A DNA stretch of 9,635 nt from DASQUK01 sp046723645 (GTDB lineage: Bacteria; Actinomycetota; Acidimicrobiia; Acidimicrobiales; VFJN01): NCBI GenBank assembly GCA_046723645.1, contig JBKOUY010000029.1:1-9635 (forward strand), written 5' to 3'. A model generated the notes under the pieces. The model saw nothing but the letters and a program-made list of their open reading frames with translations, was not told where the DNA came from and made no database searches. A program made the position numbers and the translations under genes. Positions 1 through 6,566 of this stretch are shown here, piece by piece. Within the stretch, counting starts at the first letter, position 1. Each line of letters begins with the position of its first letter.

Positions 1-617
1 GCGGCCTGCGATGCGACCTGGTTCTCCCACATGCGCCCCGGTCCGATGAAGGCCGGCGACACCGCGTTCACGCGGATGCCGGCCGGAGCGAGGTCCTTGG
101 CGGCGCTCTTGGTCAGTCCGATGATCGCGGCCTTCGACGCCGAATACGCCGACATGTTGGGGGCGCCGGTGACGCCGGCCATCGACGCCGAGGACACGAT
201 CGCCCCGGCCACCCCCGCCGCCACCATTGCCGCGCTCACCGCGGACAGCACTGTGAACGCACCGAAAACGTTGACCTCGAACACGCGCCGCGCGTCGGCG
301 CCGGGGTACCGATCGATTCGCTCGAACATTCCCTGGTAGCCGGCGTTGTTGAACAGCGCCGTCGGAACGCCGAGTGCGTCGCCGCACGCGGCCACCGAGC
401 GCTCGACCTCCCGGGCCTCGGTGACGTCGAACGCGTCGGTCCATGCCGGCGCTCCCAATGCCGCACACTGTCGGCGGGTCTCGTCCAGTGCCTCGAGCGC
501 GCCCGGGTGGTCGACCAATGCCAACGACCATCCCTGGATGGCGAGGAGGCGCGCCGCCGCCCCGCCGATGTCACCGGCGGCTCCGGTGACGAGCGCGATC
601 GGCCGTTCGTCGTCCAC
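1..617 (-). CDS. SDR-family NAD-type dehydrogenase, C-terminus cut by window edge
   Basis: This is a short-chain dehydrogenase/reductase; 205 residues from the start are visible and the C-terminus lies off the left edge. Visible motifs are the dinucleotide-binding TGAAGDIG (residues 11-18), an Asp at the end of strand beta-2 (D36, which in this family favours NAD(H) over NADP(H)), NNAG (90-93), N116, S145 and YSASK (Y158, K162). The Ser-to-Tyr spacing of 13 is classical. The start is GTG at 617: the same frame has a stop only two codons upstream, which is the stop of the ATPase gene itself. Only a weak AGG precedes it, so translation is probably coupled to the ATPase. As last visible gene of a polyol-transporter operon it most likely oxidises the imported polyol or a product of it, as SmoS does in Rhodobacter-type smo operons. 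Family is certain; the substrate is inferred. Confidence 0.93.
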   Translation of the reverse strand, partial: MDDERPIALVTGAAGDIGGAAARLLAIQGWSLALVDHPGALEALDETRRQCAALGAPAWTDAFDVTEAREVERSVAACGDALGVPTALFNNAGYQGMFERIDRYPGADARRVFEVNVFGAFTVLSAVSAAMVAAGVAGAIVSSASMAGVTGAPNMSAYSASKAAIIGLTKSAAKDLAPAGIRVNAVSPAFIGPGRMWENQVASQA

Positions 618-620
618 GCG

Positions 621-1724
621 TCACGCCTGGGGCGCGAAGCGAGCGCTTCCACTGGCGATCCGCGGTCCGGCGGGATCGAACATGTGCACCGTTCCGGCGA
701 GTTGGACGTCGATATTGTCGCCGGTCTTGCCCTTGAACGGTGCCGGCATCTTCGACACCGCGGCCACCGTTTCACCGTCGTGGTCGAACGCCACGTGGAC
801 GAACGCCTCGGAGCCGAGATCCTCGACGGTCCGAATGTGCGCACCCAGCGGACCCTCCCCCACGCGCACGGCCTCGGGACGGAAACCCACGACGACACGA
901 TCGCCGCCGAAGGCGCCCAGACGCGATGTCATGTCGGCGTCGAGGTCGAGCGGGCAGTCACCGACGCGAACTGGCACTTCGGATGCGCACGCGAAGAGGT
1001 TCATCGCCGGCGACCCGATGAAGCCCGCCACGAACAGGTTCGTCGGCTCGTGATACAGGGCGTGCGGTGTATCGCATTGCTGGAGCAGCCCGTCACGCAG
1101 GACGGCGACGCGGTGGCCCATCGTCATTGCCTCGACCTGATCATGGGTGACGTACACCGTCGTCACGGCCAGCCGGGCCTGGAGCTCGGCCAGCTCGGCC
1201 CGGGTCTGCACCCGCAGCTTGGCGTCGAGGTTCGAGAGGGGCTCGTCCATCAGGTACACCTGCGGCTTGCGGACGATCGCCCGGCCCATAGCCACCCGCT
1301 GGCGCTGGCCGCCCGAGAGGTGCTTCGGCTTGCGATCGAGGAACGGCTCGAGGTCGAGCACCCGCGCAACCTCGCGCACCCGAGCCGTGCGCTCCTCCTT
1401 TGGAACCTTGTGCTGCTTGAGCGCGAAGCCCATGTTTTCCGCCACCGTGAGCTGTGGGTACAGGGCGTAGTTCTGGAAGACCATAGCGATGTCCCGGTCG
1501 CGGGGCCGGATGTCGCTCACATCGCGGTCGCCAATGAAGACAGCACCCTCGTCCAGGGGTTCGAGGCCGGCCAGCAGCCGCAGCGCGGTGGACTTGCCCG
1601 AGCCCGAGGGCCCGACGAGCACCATCAGCTCGCCGTCGTGGATCTGCAGATCCAGGTGCGCCACGGCCGGCTGGTGCGTGCCGGGGTAAAGCCGAGTCGC
1701 CGCCGCGAACTGGACCGATGCCAC
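621..1724 (-). CDS. smoK: ABC transporter ATP-binding protein, MalK/UgpC/SmoK type
   Basis: This is the ATPase subunit of a carbohydrate/polyol importer, 367 residues, the usual size for MalK-type proteins. Visible in order are Walker A GPSGSGKST (residues 38-46), Q-loop Q84, signature LSGGQ (136-140), Walker B VYLMDE (156-161), a D-loop SNLD and the switch histidine H194 in YVTHDQ. The segment after about residue 235 fits the regulatory TOBE/OB region of this subfamily. It should act as a cytoplasmic homodimer on the two permeases. The start chosen is GTG at 1724, because AGGAGG lies 4 nt upstream, embedded in the stop codon of the preceding permease gene; a longer open frame reaching 2021 has no such signal and overlaps conserved permease sequence. 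The symbol is by homology and operon context. MalK-type ATPases are often shared between importers, so the ATPase alone does not prove polyol specificity. Confidence 0.95.
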   Translation of the reverse strand: MASVQFAAATRLYPGTHQPAVAHLDLQIHDGELMVLVGPSGSGKSTALRLLAGLEPLDEGAVFIGDRDVSDIRPRDRDIAMVFQNYALYPQLTVAENMGFALKQHKVPKEERTARVREVARVLDLEPFLDRKPKHLSGGQRQRVAMGRAIVRKPQVYLMDEPLSNLDAKLRVQTRAELAELQARLAVTTVYVTHDQVEAMTMGHRVAVLRDGLLQQCDTPHALYHEPTNLFVAGFIGSPAMNLFACASEVPVRVGDCPLDLDADMTSRLGAFGGDRVVVGFRPEAVRVGEGPLGAHIRTVEDLGSEAFVHVAFDHDGETVAAVSKMPAPFKGKTGDNIDVQLAGTVHMFDPAGPRIASGSARFAPQA

Positions 1725-1728
1725 GTTG

Positions 1729-1734
1729 CCTCCT
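1729..1734 (-). promoter_or_regulatory. Strong Shine-Dalgarno AGGAGG deciding the ATPase start
   Basis: A consensus AGGAGG lies on the minus strand 4 nt before the GTG at 1724. Its first two bases are part of the TAG stop (1735-1733) of the upstream permease gene. This fixes the ATPase start and implies that ribosomes ending the permease can restart directly on the ATPase. Confidence 0.85.
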
Positions 1735-2593
1735 ACTTGATCGCGCCCATGGAGAGGCCACGAATCATGCGCTTCTGCGCCAGCCAACCGGCCAGGACCA
1801 CCGGCACGCAGGCAAGGACCGACGCCGCCGAGAGCTTCGCGAGGAAGTTGCCCCGGGTGCTGATGTTCGTCGTGACCCAGATCGGGATCGTCGAGCCGCT
1901 CGCCGGATTGAGCTGCACGGCATAGAAGTACTCGTTCCAGGCGAAGATCACGCAGAGCAACGCCGTGGCGGCCAGGCCCGGGAGGGCGATGGGGAGGATC
2001 ACCGAAGTGAGCTGGCCCCACAGACCGGCGCCGTCGATCTCTGCGGCCTCGACCAGCTCACGGGGGATCTCTCGGAAGAACGACCACAGCATCCACACTG
2101 CGAGCGGGAGGTTCATCCCGGTGTACAGGATCATGAGGACGAGCCGGGTGTTCAGCAGGTCGAGGTTCCTGGCGAGTATCCAGAGGGGCAGGATGGCCGC
2201 CACCACCGGGAGGAACTTGGTGGAGATGAAGAAGAACAGGACGTCGCGCCACTTCGGCACGGGCCTGATGGCGAGGGCGTACGCGGCCGGGATGGCCAGC
2301 AACAACACGACCACGGTGCTGACCGTGACGACCCAGAACGAGTTGAAGAATGCCTCGCGGAACGACAGCAGGCCCGACGTGGTGCTGGTGACGTCGTGGT
2401 AGCGATCGAGCGTCGGGCTGAACAGCAGCTTGGGGCTGGTGTTGGCGTCCTGCTCCGCCTTGAACGAGCTGAGGACCATCCAGAACACGGGGAAGAAGAA
2501 CAGCAGGGTGGCGAGCCAGGCCACGGCCCCCAGCAGTGCGTTAATTGACCGGCGCTCTCCGACGCCGCGCCGCGCGCCTGCCGAACCGGCCAT
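1733..2593 (-). CDS. smoG: ABC transporter permease, MalG/SmoG type
   Basis: This is the second membrane subunit of the importer, 286 residues, typical for the MalG branch of binding-protein-dependent permeases. Several hydrophobic segments are visible, for example about residues 19-42, 86-108, 118-141, 150-170, 205-222 and 255-271. The EAA loop that docks on the ATPase is EAAEIDGAGLWGQ...LP at residues 182-201. The C-terminus ends in a basic KRMIRGL segment followed by GAIK, as is common in MalG-type permeases. The start is ATG at 2593, which shares its A with the TGA stop of the upstream permease (TGATG overlap), with GGAGGAG about 8 nt upstream. A longer open frame to 2986 on this strand is only an out-of-frame reading of the other permease. 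The family is clear; naming it after smoG rests on the SmoE-like binding protein in the same operon. Confidence 0.95.
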   Translation of the reverse strand: MAGSAGARRGVGERRSINALLGAVAWLATLLFFFPVFWMVLSSFKAEQDANTSPKLLFSPTLDRYHDVTSTTSGLLSFREAFFNSFWVVTVSTVVVLLLAIPAAYALAIRPVPKWRDVLFFFISTKFLPVVAAILPLWILARNLDLLNTRLVLMILYTGMNLPLAVWMLWSFFREIPRELVEAAEIDGAGLWGQLTSVILPIALPGLAATALLCVIFAWNEYFYAVQLNPASGSTIPIWVTTNISTRGNFLAKLSAASVLACVPVVLAGWLAQKRMIRGLSMGAIK

Positions 2594-3531
2594 CAGGCGA
2601 TCTCCTCCCCCCGCAGCAGCCGGGACACCACCCGCAGGGCGATGGTGGCGACCACGATGGACACCACCACCACCACGATGCTGTAGGCGGACGCCTTGCC
2701 GAACTCCCAGCCGCCACCGATCGAGCGCTGGTAGACGAAGTACGGGATGTTCGTCGAATCCGGGCCACCTCCGGTCATGACCGCCACGTGGTCGAAGACC
2801 TGGATCAGGTAGATCGTGCCGAGGAGCGTGCCCAGCTCCATGTACGGCCGGAGATGTGGCAGCGTTAGCTGGCGGAACGTCCCGAACGCGCTGGCGCCGT
2901 CGACTTTGGCCGCCTCCAGGACCTCGGAGGGCTGGCTCTGAAGGCCGGCCAGCATGATCAGCATCATGAACGGCGTCCACTGCCACACGAGCACGACGAC
3001 GATCGACTCCAGCGGGTAGCGCGACACGAATTCGATCGAGTCAATGCCGACGCGTGCGGTCGCCCAGTTCAGGACGCCATAGAGACCGCTGAACATCTGG
3101 TTCTTCCAGATCAGACCGGCCACCACCGGCATGATCAGGAACGGCGTGATCAGCAACGTGCGCGCAACGCCCCGACCGAGGAACTTGCGGTCGAGCAGGA
3201 CGGCCAACAGCGTTCCCAACACCAGCGAGGTGAGCACGGCCGAGACCGTCATCACCACGCTCACCCGGGCGGCGTCGCGGAAGAACTGGTCGTCGGGGAG
3301 GTCGCGGTAGTTGTCGAGCCCGATGTACGTCCGCGGTGTCGGCGGCACGATGGTCCAGTCCGTCAGGCTGTACCAGATGTTCATGACGAACGGGACCTGC
3401 GTGAGCAGCACGGTGAAGGCCAGCGCCGGCAACAGCGGGAAGCGCTGGCGCCACGGCCGGCGGAGCCCGTCGTGGCGGGGCGCGGTCCCCAGCGCCGCGC
3501 CCGGCTCCTGCCGCACAGTGTCGAGCTGCAC
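2593..3531 (-). CDS. smoF: ABC transporter permease, MalF/SmoF type
   Basis: This is the first membrane subunit of the importer, 312 residues from the start given. It has a charged cytoplasmic N-terminus, then a first membrane segment at about residues 32-50 followed by NIWYSLTDW, and further hydrophobic segments at about 88-113, 124-142, 176-196, 232-248 and 282-302. The EAA loop is EAAKVDGASAFGTF...LP at 206-225, and MTGGGPDSTN (252-261) is a typical conserved loop of MalF-type sugar permeases. The 5' end is uncertain. GTG at 3531 is the conservative choice, but the only good Shine-Dalgarno (GGAGG, 3553-3549) is ideally placed for a CTG at 3540 in the same frame. GTG at 3582 would overlap the binding-protein gene by 38 nt without a ribosome site. 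It forms the transmembrane channel with the MalG-type partner. Confidence 0.93.
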   Translation of the reverse strand: MQLDTVRQEPGAALGTAPRHDGLRRPWRQRFPLLPALAFTVLLTQVPFVMNIWYSLTDWTIVPPTPRTYIGLDNYRDLPDDQFFRDAARVSVVMTVSAVLTSLVLGTLLAVLLDRKFLGRGVARTLLITPFLIMPVVAGLIWKNQMFSGLYGVLNWATARVGIDSIEFVSRYPLESIVVVLVWQWTPFMMLIMLAGLQSQPSEVLEAAKVDGASAFGTFRQLTLPHLRPYMELGTLLGTIYLIQVFDHVAVMTGGGPDSTNIPYFVYQRSIGGGWEFGKASAYSIVVVVVSIVVATIALRVVSRLLRGEEIA

Positions 3532-3544
3532 GGCGTTCAGTTGA

Positions 3545-4951
3545 TCAGCCTCCGACCTGGGACGCGATGTCCTGGCACGCACTCAACGCCGCGTCGATGT
3601 CGGTCCGCCCGGCGATGACGCCTGAGAACTCCTCGGTGCAGCGATTGCCGACGTCCTGGAACTCGGGGATCCCGACGTACTGCACACCGGGCACGCCGGG
3701 CCTCGGCGTCGTCCCGGGGTTGTCGATCGGGGCCGCCTCCATCGCCTCCAGGGTGGCGTCGGCGAACGCACTGGCGGCCTCCTGGTACTCCGGGATCTCG
3801 TACGTGGATGCCCTGGTGCCGGGCGGGATCGCCGCCCAGCCACCCGGGACCTCTGTGCCGGCCTCCTTGATGTAGTCGGGGCCGGTCGCCCAGGAGATGT
3901 ACTTCCACGCCGTGTCGGGGTCGGGCGAGTTCTGGGGGATCGCGAGCGCCCAGCTCCAAAGCCAACCGGAGGCATCGGTCTCCTTCACGGGAGCCTTGGC
4001 GTACCCGTTCTTGCCCTTGACCGGGCTGTCATCGGCCTCGAGCGTGCCGGCCGCGACGGTCGCGTCGTACCACATGGCGACCTTGCCGTCCTGATACTGG
4101 GCGAGGCACTCGTTGAACGAGGCATTGGCGGCGTCGTCCTCGCCGGCGTCCTGGATCAGGTCGTTGTAGAACTGGAGCGCCTGCTGGAACTCTGGCTGGT
4201 CGACCTGGGCCTCGCCGACGCTGCCATCGTCGTTGGCCGTCCACCACGTGCCACCGAACGTGTTGAGCACGGTGGTGAACGATGCCCCGAGGTCACCCCA
4301 GCCCGGCTTGCCCCGTAGGCAGATGCCGGCCATGTCGTCGGTGTTGACGGTGCGGGCGATCTCGGCAACCTCGTCCCAGGTGGGGTTGTCGGGCATGGTG
4401 ATCCCGGCGGCCTCGAGCACGTCCTTGCGGTACATGAGAAACGACGACTCGGCGTAGAACGGCGACGCGTACATCTTCCCCTCGACCGACAGGCCGTCGC
4501 GGACGGTGGGGATCAGGTCGTCGAACTGGTACGAGTCGTCGTCCTCGGCAAACGGCGTGAGGTCGGTGAGCCAGCCGTTGGCACCGAACTGCGGTGCCTC
4601 GTACATGCCGATCATGACGACGTCGAACTGTTGACCGCCGCCCCCGACGTCGCGGGTGACGACCTCGCGCAGTGTCCCCTCCTCGAGCACCGAATAGTTC
4701 ACCTTGATGCCGGTCTCGGCGGTGAACAGGTCGGGGGTGAGCGCCGAGATGTCCTCCATCTGCGGGTTCCCGACGATGGCGACCGTGATCTCGCCGCCGT
4801 CACCAGACTCGGACCCGCCGGCCCCACTCGGTTCGGCGCTGTCGTCGTCGTCGCCGCAGGCCACCGCCGCCATGCCGATGGCGGCAACGGCGAGAACGGG
4901 CAGTATGCGGCGGCTGTGGCGGCGCCAGCCCAACTGCAAGGTCGGTGTCAT
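3545..4951 (-). CDS. smoE: Polyol/sugar ABC transporter substrate-binding lipoprotein, SmoE-like
   Basis: This is the extracytoplasmic binding protein of the importer, 468 residues. It has a basic N-terminus, a hydrophobic stretch (17-31) and Cys32 in a lipobox-like AVAC, followed by an acidic Gly/Ser-rich linker (33-53), so it is probably a lipid-anchored exported protein. The mature part matches, from memory, the SmoE/MtlE polyol-binding family across its length: NPQMEDI, VLEEGTLR, MIGMYEAPQFGANGWL, FYAESSFLMYRKD, ICLRGKPGWGD, MWYDATVAAG, WLWSWALAIPQ, IPPGTR and QYVGIPEFQDVG. These motifs are more specific than generic family-1 sugar binding, so a hexitol or pentitol ligand is likely; which one cannot be told. 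The start is ATG at 4951, with AAGGGGGG 8 nt upstream. An upstream in-frame start at 5008 would lie inside the proposed -10 element and is rejected. It is the first gene of the leftward operon. Confidence 0.95.
   Translation of the reverse strand: MTPTLQLGWRRHSRRILPVLAVAAIGMAAVACGDDDDSAEPSGAGGSESGDGGEITVAIVGNPQMEDISALTPDLFTAETGIKVNYSVLEEGTLREVVTRDVGGGGQQFDVVMIGMYEAPQFGANGWLTDLTPFAEDDDSYQFDDLIPTVRDGLSVEGKMYASPFYAESSFLMYRKDVLEAAGITMPDNPTWDEVAEIARTVNTDDMAGICLRGKPGWGDLGASFTTVLNTFGGTWWTANDDGSVGEAQVDQPEFQQALQFYNDLIQDAGEDDAANASFNECLAQYQDGKVAMWYDATVAAGTLEADDSPVKGKNGYAKAPVKETDASGWLWSWALAIPQNSPDPDTAWKYISWATGPDYIKEAGTEVPGGWAAIPPGTRASTYEIPEYQEAASAFADATLEAMEAAPIDNPGTTPRPGVPGVQYVGIPEFQDVGNRCTEEFSGVIAGRTDIDAALSACQDIASQVGG
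3549..3553 (-). promoter_or_regulatory. Shine-Dalgarno GGAGG for the first permease
   Basis: GGAGG lies inside the last two codons of the binding-protein gene. It is 8 nt before an in-frame CTG (3540) and 17 nt before the first in-frame GTG (3531) of the permease. The spacing favours the CTG, which would be a rare start codon; the conventional GTG would require unusually long spacing. Confidence 0.55.
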
Positions 4952-5006
4952 GGCGGTGTCCCCCCTTCGACTGCGGGGTCTGTCGGATGCGACCCGCGAC
5001 AATCGC

Positions 5007-5036
5007 ATTATGTATTGGCTTTGTGTGGTTTTGCAA
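5007..5036 (-). promoter_or_regulatory. Predicted promoter of the leftward transporter operon
   Basis: Read on the minus strand, TTGCAA (5036-5031) is followed after 18 nt by CATAAT (5012-5007), which matches the TATAAT consensus at 5 of 6 positions. An alternative -10 reading is TACATA with a 16-nt spacer. Transcription would start near 5000, leaving a leader of about 50 nt with a purine-rich ribosome site (AAGGGGGG, 4967-4960) before the ATG at 4951. The candidate operator begins only 4 bp upstream of the -35 element. Prediction by eye only. Confidence 0.6.
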
Positions 5037-5040
5037 GGCT

Positions 5041-5075
5041 ATATCAACATGAATCCACGCTTGTCATGTTGATAT
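5041..5075. promoter_or_regulatory. Perfect 12-bp inverted repeat, candidate DeoR-family operator
   Basis: ATATCAACATGA (5041-5052) is repeated in inverted form as TCATGTTGATAT (5064-5075), with an 11-nt spacer and no mismatch. Each arm carries a smaller dyad TCA-N3-TGA, so the site can be read as two half-operators with centres 23 bp apart. It lies between two divergent promoters: the left arm is next to the -35 of the transporter promoter, and the right arm overlaps the -35 and spacer of the dehydrogenase promoter. The DeoR-family regulator encoded at 6567-7382 is the natural ligand. The repeat is seen directly; the regulator assignment is inference. Confidence 0.75.
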
Positions 5076-5090
5076 CTCTGCGCTTATCGT
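5061..5090 (+). promoter_or_regulatory. Predicted promoter of the rightward dehydrogenase operon
   Basis: TTGTCA (5061-5066, 5 of 6 matches to TTGACA) is followed after 18 nt by TATCGT (5085-5090, 4 of 6 matches to TATAAT). With 6 nt after the -10, initiation would fall at about 5097, which is the first base of the dehydrogenase GTG. The right arm of the inverted repeat overlaps this promoter, so a bound repressor would block it directly. Confidence 0.55.
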
Positions 5091-5096
5091 GCTGGT

Positions 5097-6527
5097 GTGA
5101 GGGGTAACAGCCGGCCTTCCCCCATCGCGCTGTGCGACAAGACCTTGCCGGACATCGCCGCCCGGGGTGTCCCGGTGCCGACCTACGACCGTCGGCGCCT
5201 CGAGCCGCGCATCCTGCACGTGGGCGTCGGTGGCTTCCATCGGGCACACCTCGCGCTCTACACCCACGAGCTGGCGGAGGCCGGGAGCGACTGGGGCATC
5301 CGTGGCGTGGGGCTCCTGCGCCAAGACGTGCGCATGGCGGAGGCCCTGGCACCGCAGGATCACCTCTACACCCTCGTCGAGCGCGGGGGCGGCCAGGCTC
5401 GCGCCCAGATCGTCGGCAGCATCGTCGACTACCGCCTGGCCTACGACCGCCCGGCCGGCGCCGCGGAGCTTGCGGCCGATCCCGTTGTGGCCATCCTGTC
5501 GCTCACGATCACCGAGGCCGGGTACGGCGATGAAGACGCCGGCGCGCCGTCATCCGCGCCGACGACGTTCGACGTCATCGCCATGGGCCTGGAACTACGG
5601 CGCGAGAAAGGCCATCCGCCGCTCACGATCGTCAGCTGCGACAACCTGCCCCGCAACGGGGACGCCGCCCGGCGGTCCACGCTCGTCGCCGCGCGTCGGC
5701 GCAGCGCGTCACTGGCCCACTGGACCGAGCGGCACTGCGCGTTTCCGAACTCGATGGTCGATCGCATCACGCCGGCCACCTCGGACGACGATCGCGCGTG
5801 GCTCGTCGACGCAGTCGGCATCGAGGACCGCTGGCCGGTGGTCGCCGAACCGTTCCGCCAATGGGTCATCGAGGACGAGTTCGCGAGCGGCCGCCCGCGC
5901 TGGGAGGACGTCGGCGTCCTGTTCACCGATCGCGTGCACGACTGGGAGATTTACAAGCTGCGCTTGCTGAACGCCGGCCACTCGAGCATGGCGTACCTCG
6001 CCGCCCTGGCGGGCGTCACGTACGTCGACGAGGCCATGGCGCTCCCGGACGTGCGGCGCTATCTCCACCACCTGCTCAACGACGAGGCGGTCCCGTCGCT
6101 CGCCCCGATCCCGGGGTACCCCGCCGGCGACTACGTCGTTTCGGTCCTCGAGCGTTTCGCCAACGCCGGTGTGCGCGACCAGATCGCTCGCCTGTGCATC
6201 GACGGCAGCGCCAAGTTTCCCACCTTCCTGCTACCGACGATCAGCTTCCAGCTGGAGCACGACGGTCCCGTCGGCCATAGTGCCCTGGCGTTGGCCGGAT
6301 GGGCCCGGTACCTGGCCACCGTTCCCGCCGAGCGCCAGGCGTTCGACGCCGCCGGCGACCGGGCGCGGCACCACGCCAGGCGGGCACTCGACGAGCCAAC
6401 GCGCTTCCTCGAGTTCGCGGACGTGTTCCCGGCCGCGCTCCGCGACAGCGCTCGGTTCCGGGCCGCCTTTGGCGCCGCCTGGCAGCGTCTCGGCGAGGTG
6501 GGCCCACTCGTGGCGATGGGGGAGTGA
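5097..6527 (+). CDS. Mannitol dehydrogenase-family (long-chain polyol) dehydrogenase
   Basis: This is a 476-residue member of the polyol-specific long-chain dehydrogenase family (mannitol 2-dehydrogenase, arabitol dehydrogenase, fructuronate/tagaturonate reductases). Visible motifs are PTYDR (28-32), the dinucleotide-binding GVGGFHRAH (43-51), SCDN (180-183), FPNSMVDRITP (217-227), EPFRQWVIED (251-260) and YKLRLLNAGHS (286-296). K287, N292, H295 and N183 keep the spacing of Lys295, Asn300, His303 and Asn191 known in the Pseudomonas fluorescens mannitol dehydrogenase, so the active site looks intact. The likely reaction is NAD-dependent oxidation of a polyol to a ketose (mannitol to fructose, or arabitol to xylulose). 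The start is GTG at 5097: no ribosome site precedes it and the promoter spacing suggests a leaderless transcript. The neighbouring SmoE-type transporter favours polyol oxidation over hexuronate reduction. Substrate not determinable. Confidence 0.95.
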   Translation: MRGNSRPSPIALCDKTLPDIAARGVPVPTYDRRRLEPRILHVGVGGFHRAHLALYTHELAEAGSDWGIRGVGLLRQDVRMAEALAPQDHLYTLVERGGGQARAQIVGSIVDYRLAYDRPAGAAELAADPVVAILSLTITEAGYGDEDAGAPSSAPTTFDVIAMGLELRREKGHPPLTIVSCDNLPRNGDAARRSTLVAARRRSASLAHWTERHCAFPNSMVDRITPATSDDDRAWLVDAVGIEDRWPVVAEPFRQWVIEDEFASGRPRWEDVGVLFTDRVHDWEIYKLRLLNAGHSSMAYLAALAGVTYVDEAMALPDVRRYLHHLLNDEAVPSLAPIPGYPAGDYVVSVLERFANAGVRDQIARLCIDGSAKFPTFLLPTISFQLEHDGPVGHSALALAGWARYLATVPAERQAFDAAGDRARHHARRALDEPTRFLEFADVFPAALRDSARFRAAFGAAWQRLGEVGPLVAMGE

Positions 6528-6566
6528 AACTACGCTCGCAGTCTCTACCCAGGACGGTGCACGCCG

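Larger units (their letters stand above)
4952..5096. promoter_or_regulatory. Divergent control region between transporter and dehydrogenase operons
   Basis: This 145-bp gap separates the binding-protein start from the dehydrogenase start. Its centre (about 5001-5088) is clearly AT-richer than the surrounding coding DNA. It contains one perfect inverted repeat and two divergent promoter-like element pairs, described separately. It is the only sizeable non-coding stretch in the polyol locus. Confidence 0.85.

Noticed and set aside
507..1925. 472-codon open frame on the plus strand antisense to the ATPase
   Set aside because: It lies opposite an ATPase with every catalytic motif intact, spans two genes, and its Arg/His-rich translation has no recognisable domain. 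High GC makes such antisense frames common.
621..2021. Longer 466-codon version of the ATPase
   Set aside because: The extra N-terminus is an out-of-frame reading of the permease gene and gives Pro/Arg-rich sequence. The consensus AGGAGG before GTG 1724 settles the start.
1733..2986. Longer 417-codon version of the MalG-type permease
   Set aside because: The extra N-terminal part reads the MalF-type permease out of frame. The ATG at 2593 with GGAGGAG and the TGATG overlap is the real start.
4830..4860. GTCGTCGTC-type trinucleotide run
   Set aside because: It simply encodes the Asp-rich linker after the lipoprotein cysteine and is not a separate repeat element.
4952..5008. Upstream start (5008) for the binding protein
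   Set aside because: It would put the start inside the proposed -10 element and add 19 Arg-rich residues before an already complete lipoprotein signal peptide.
5044..5363. Two minus-strand frames of about 100 codons across the control region
   Set aside because: They overlap the operator, promoter and conserved N-terminus of the dehydrogenase, and their translations show no family pattern.
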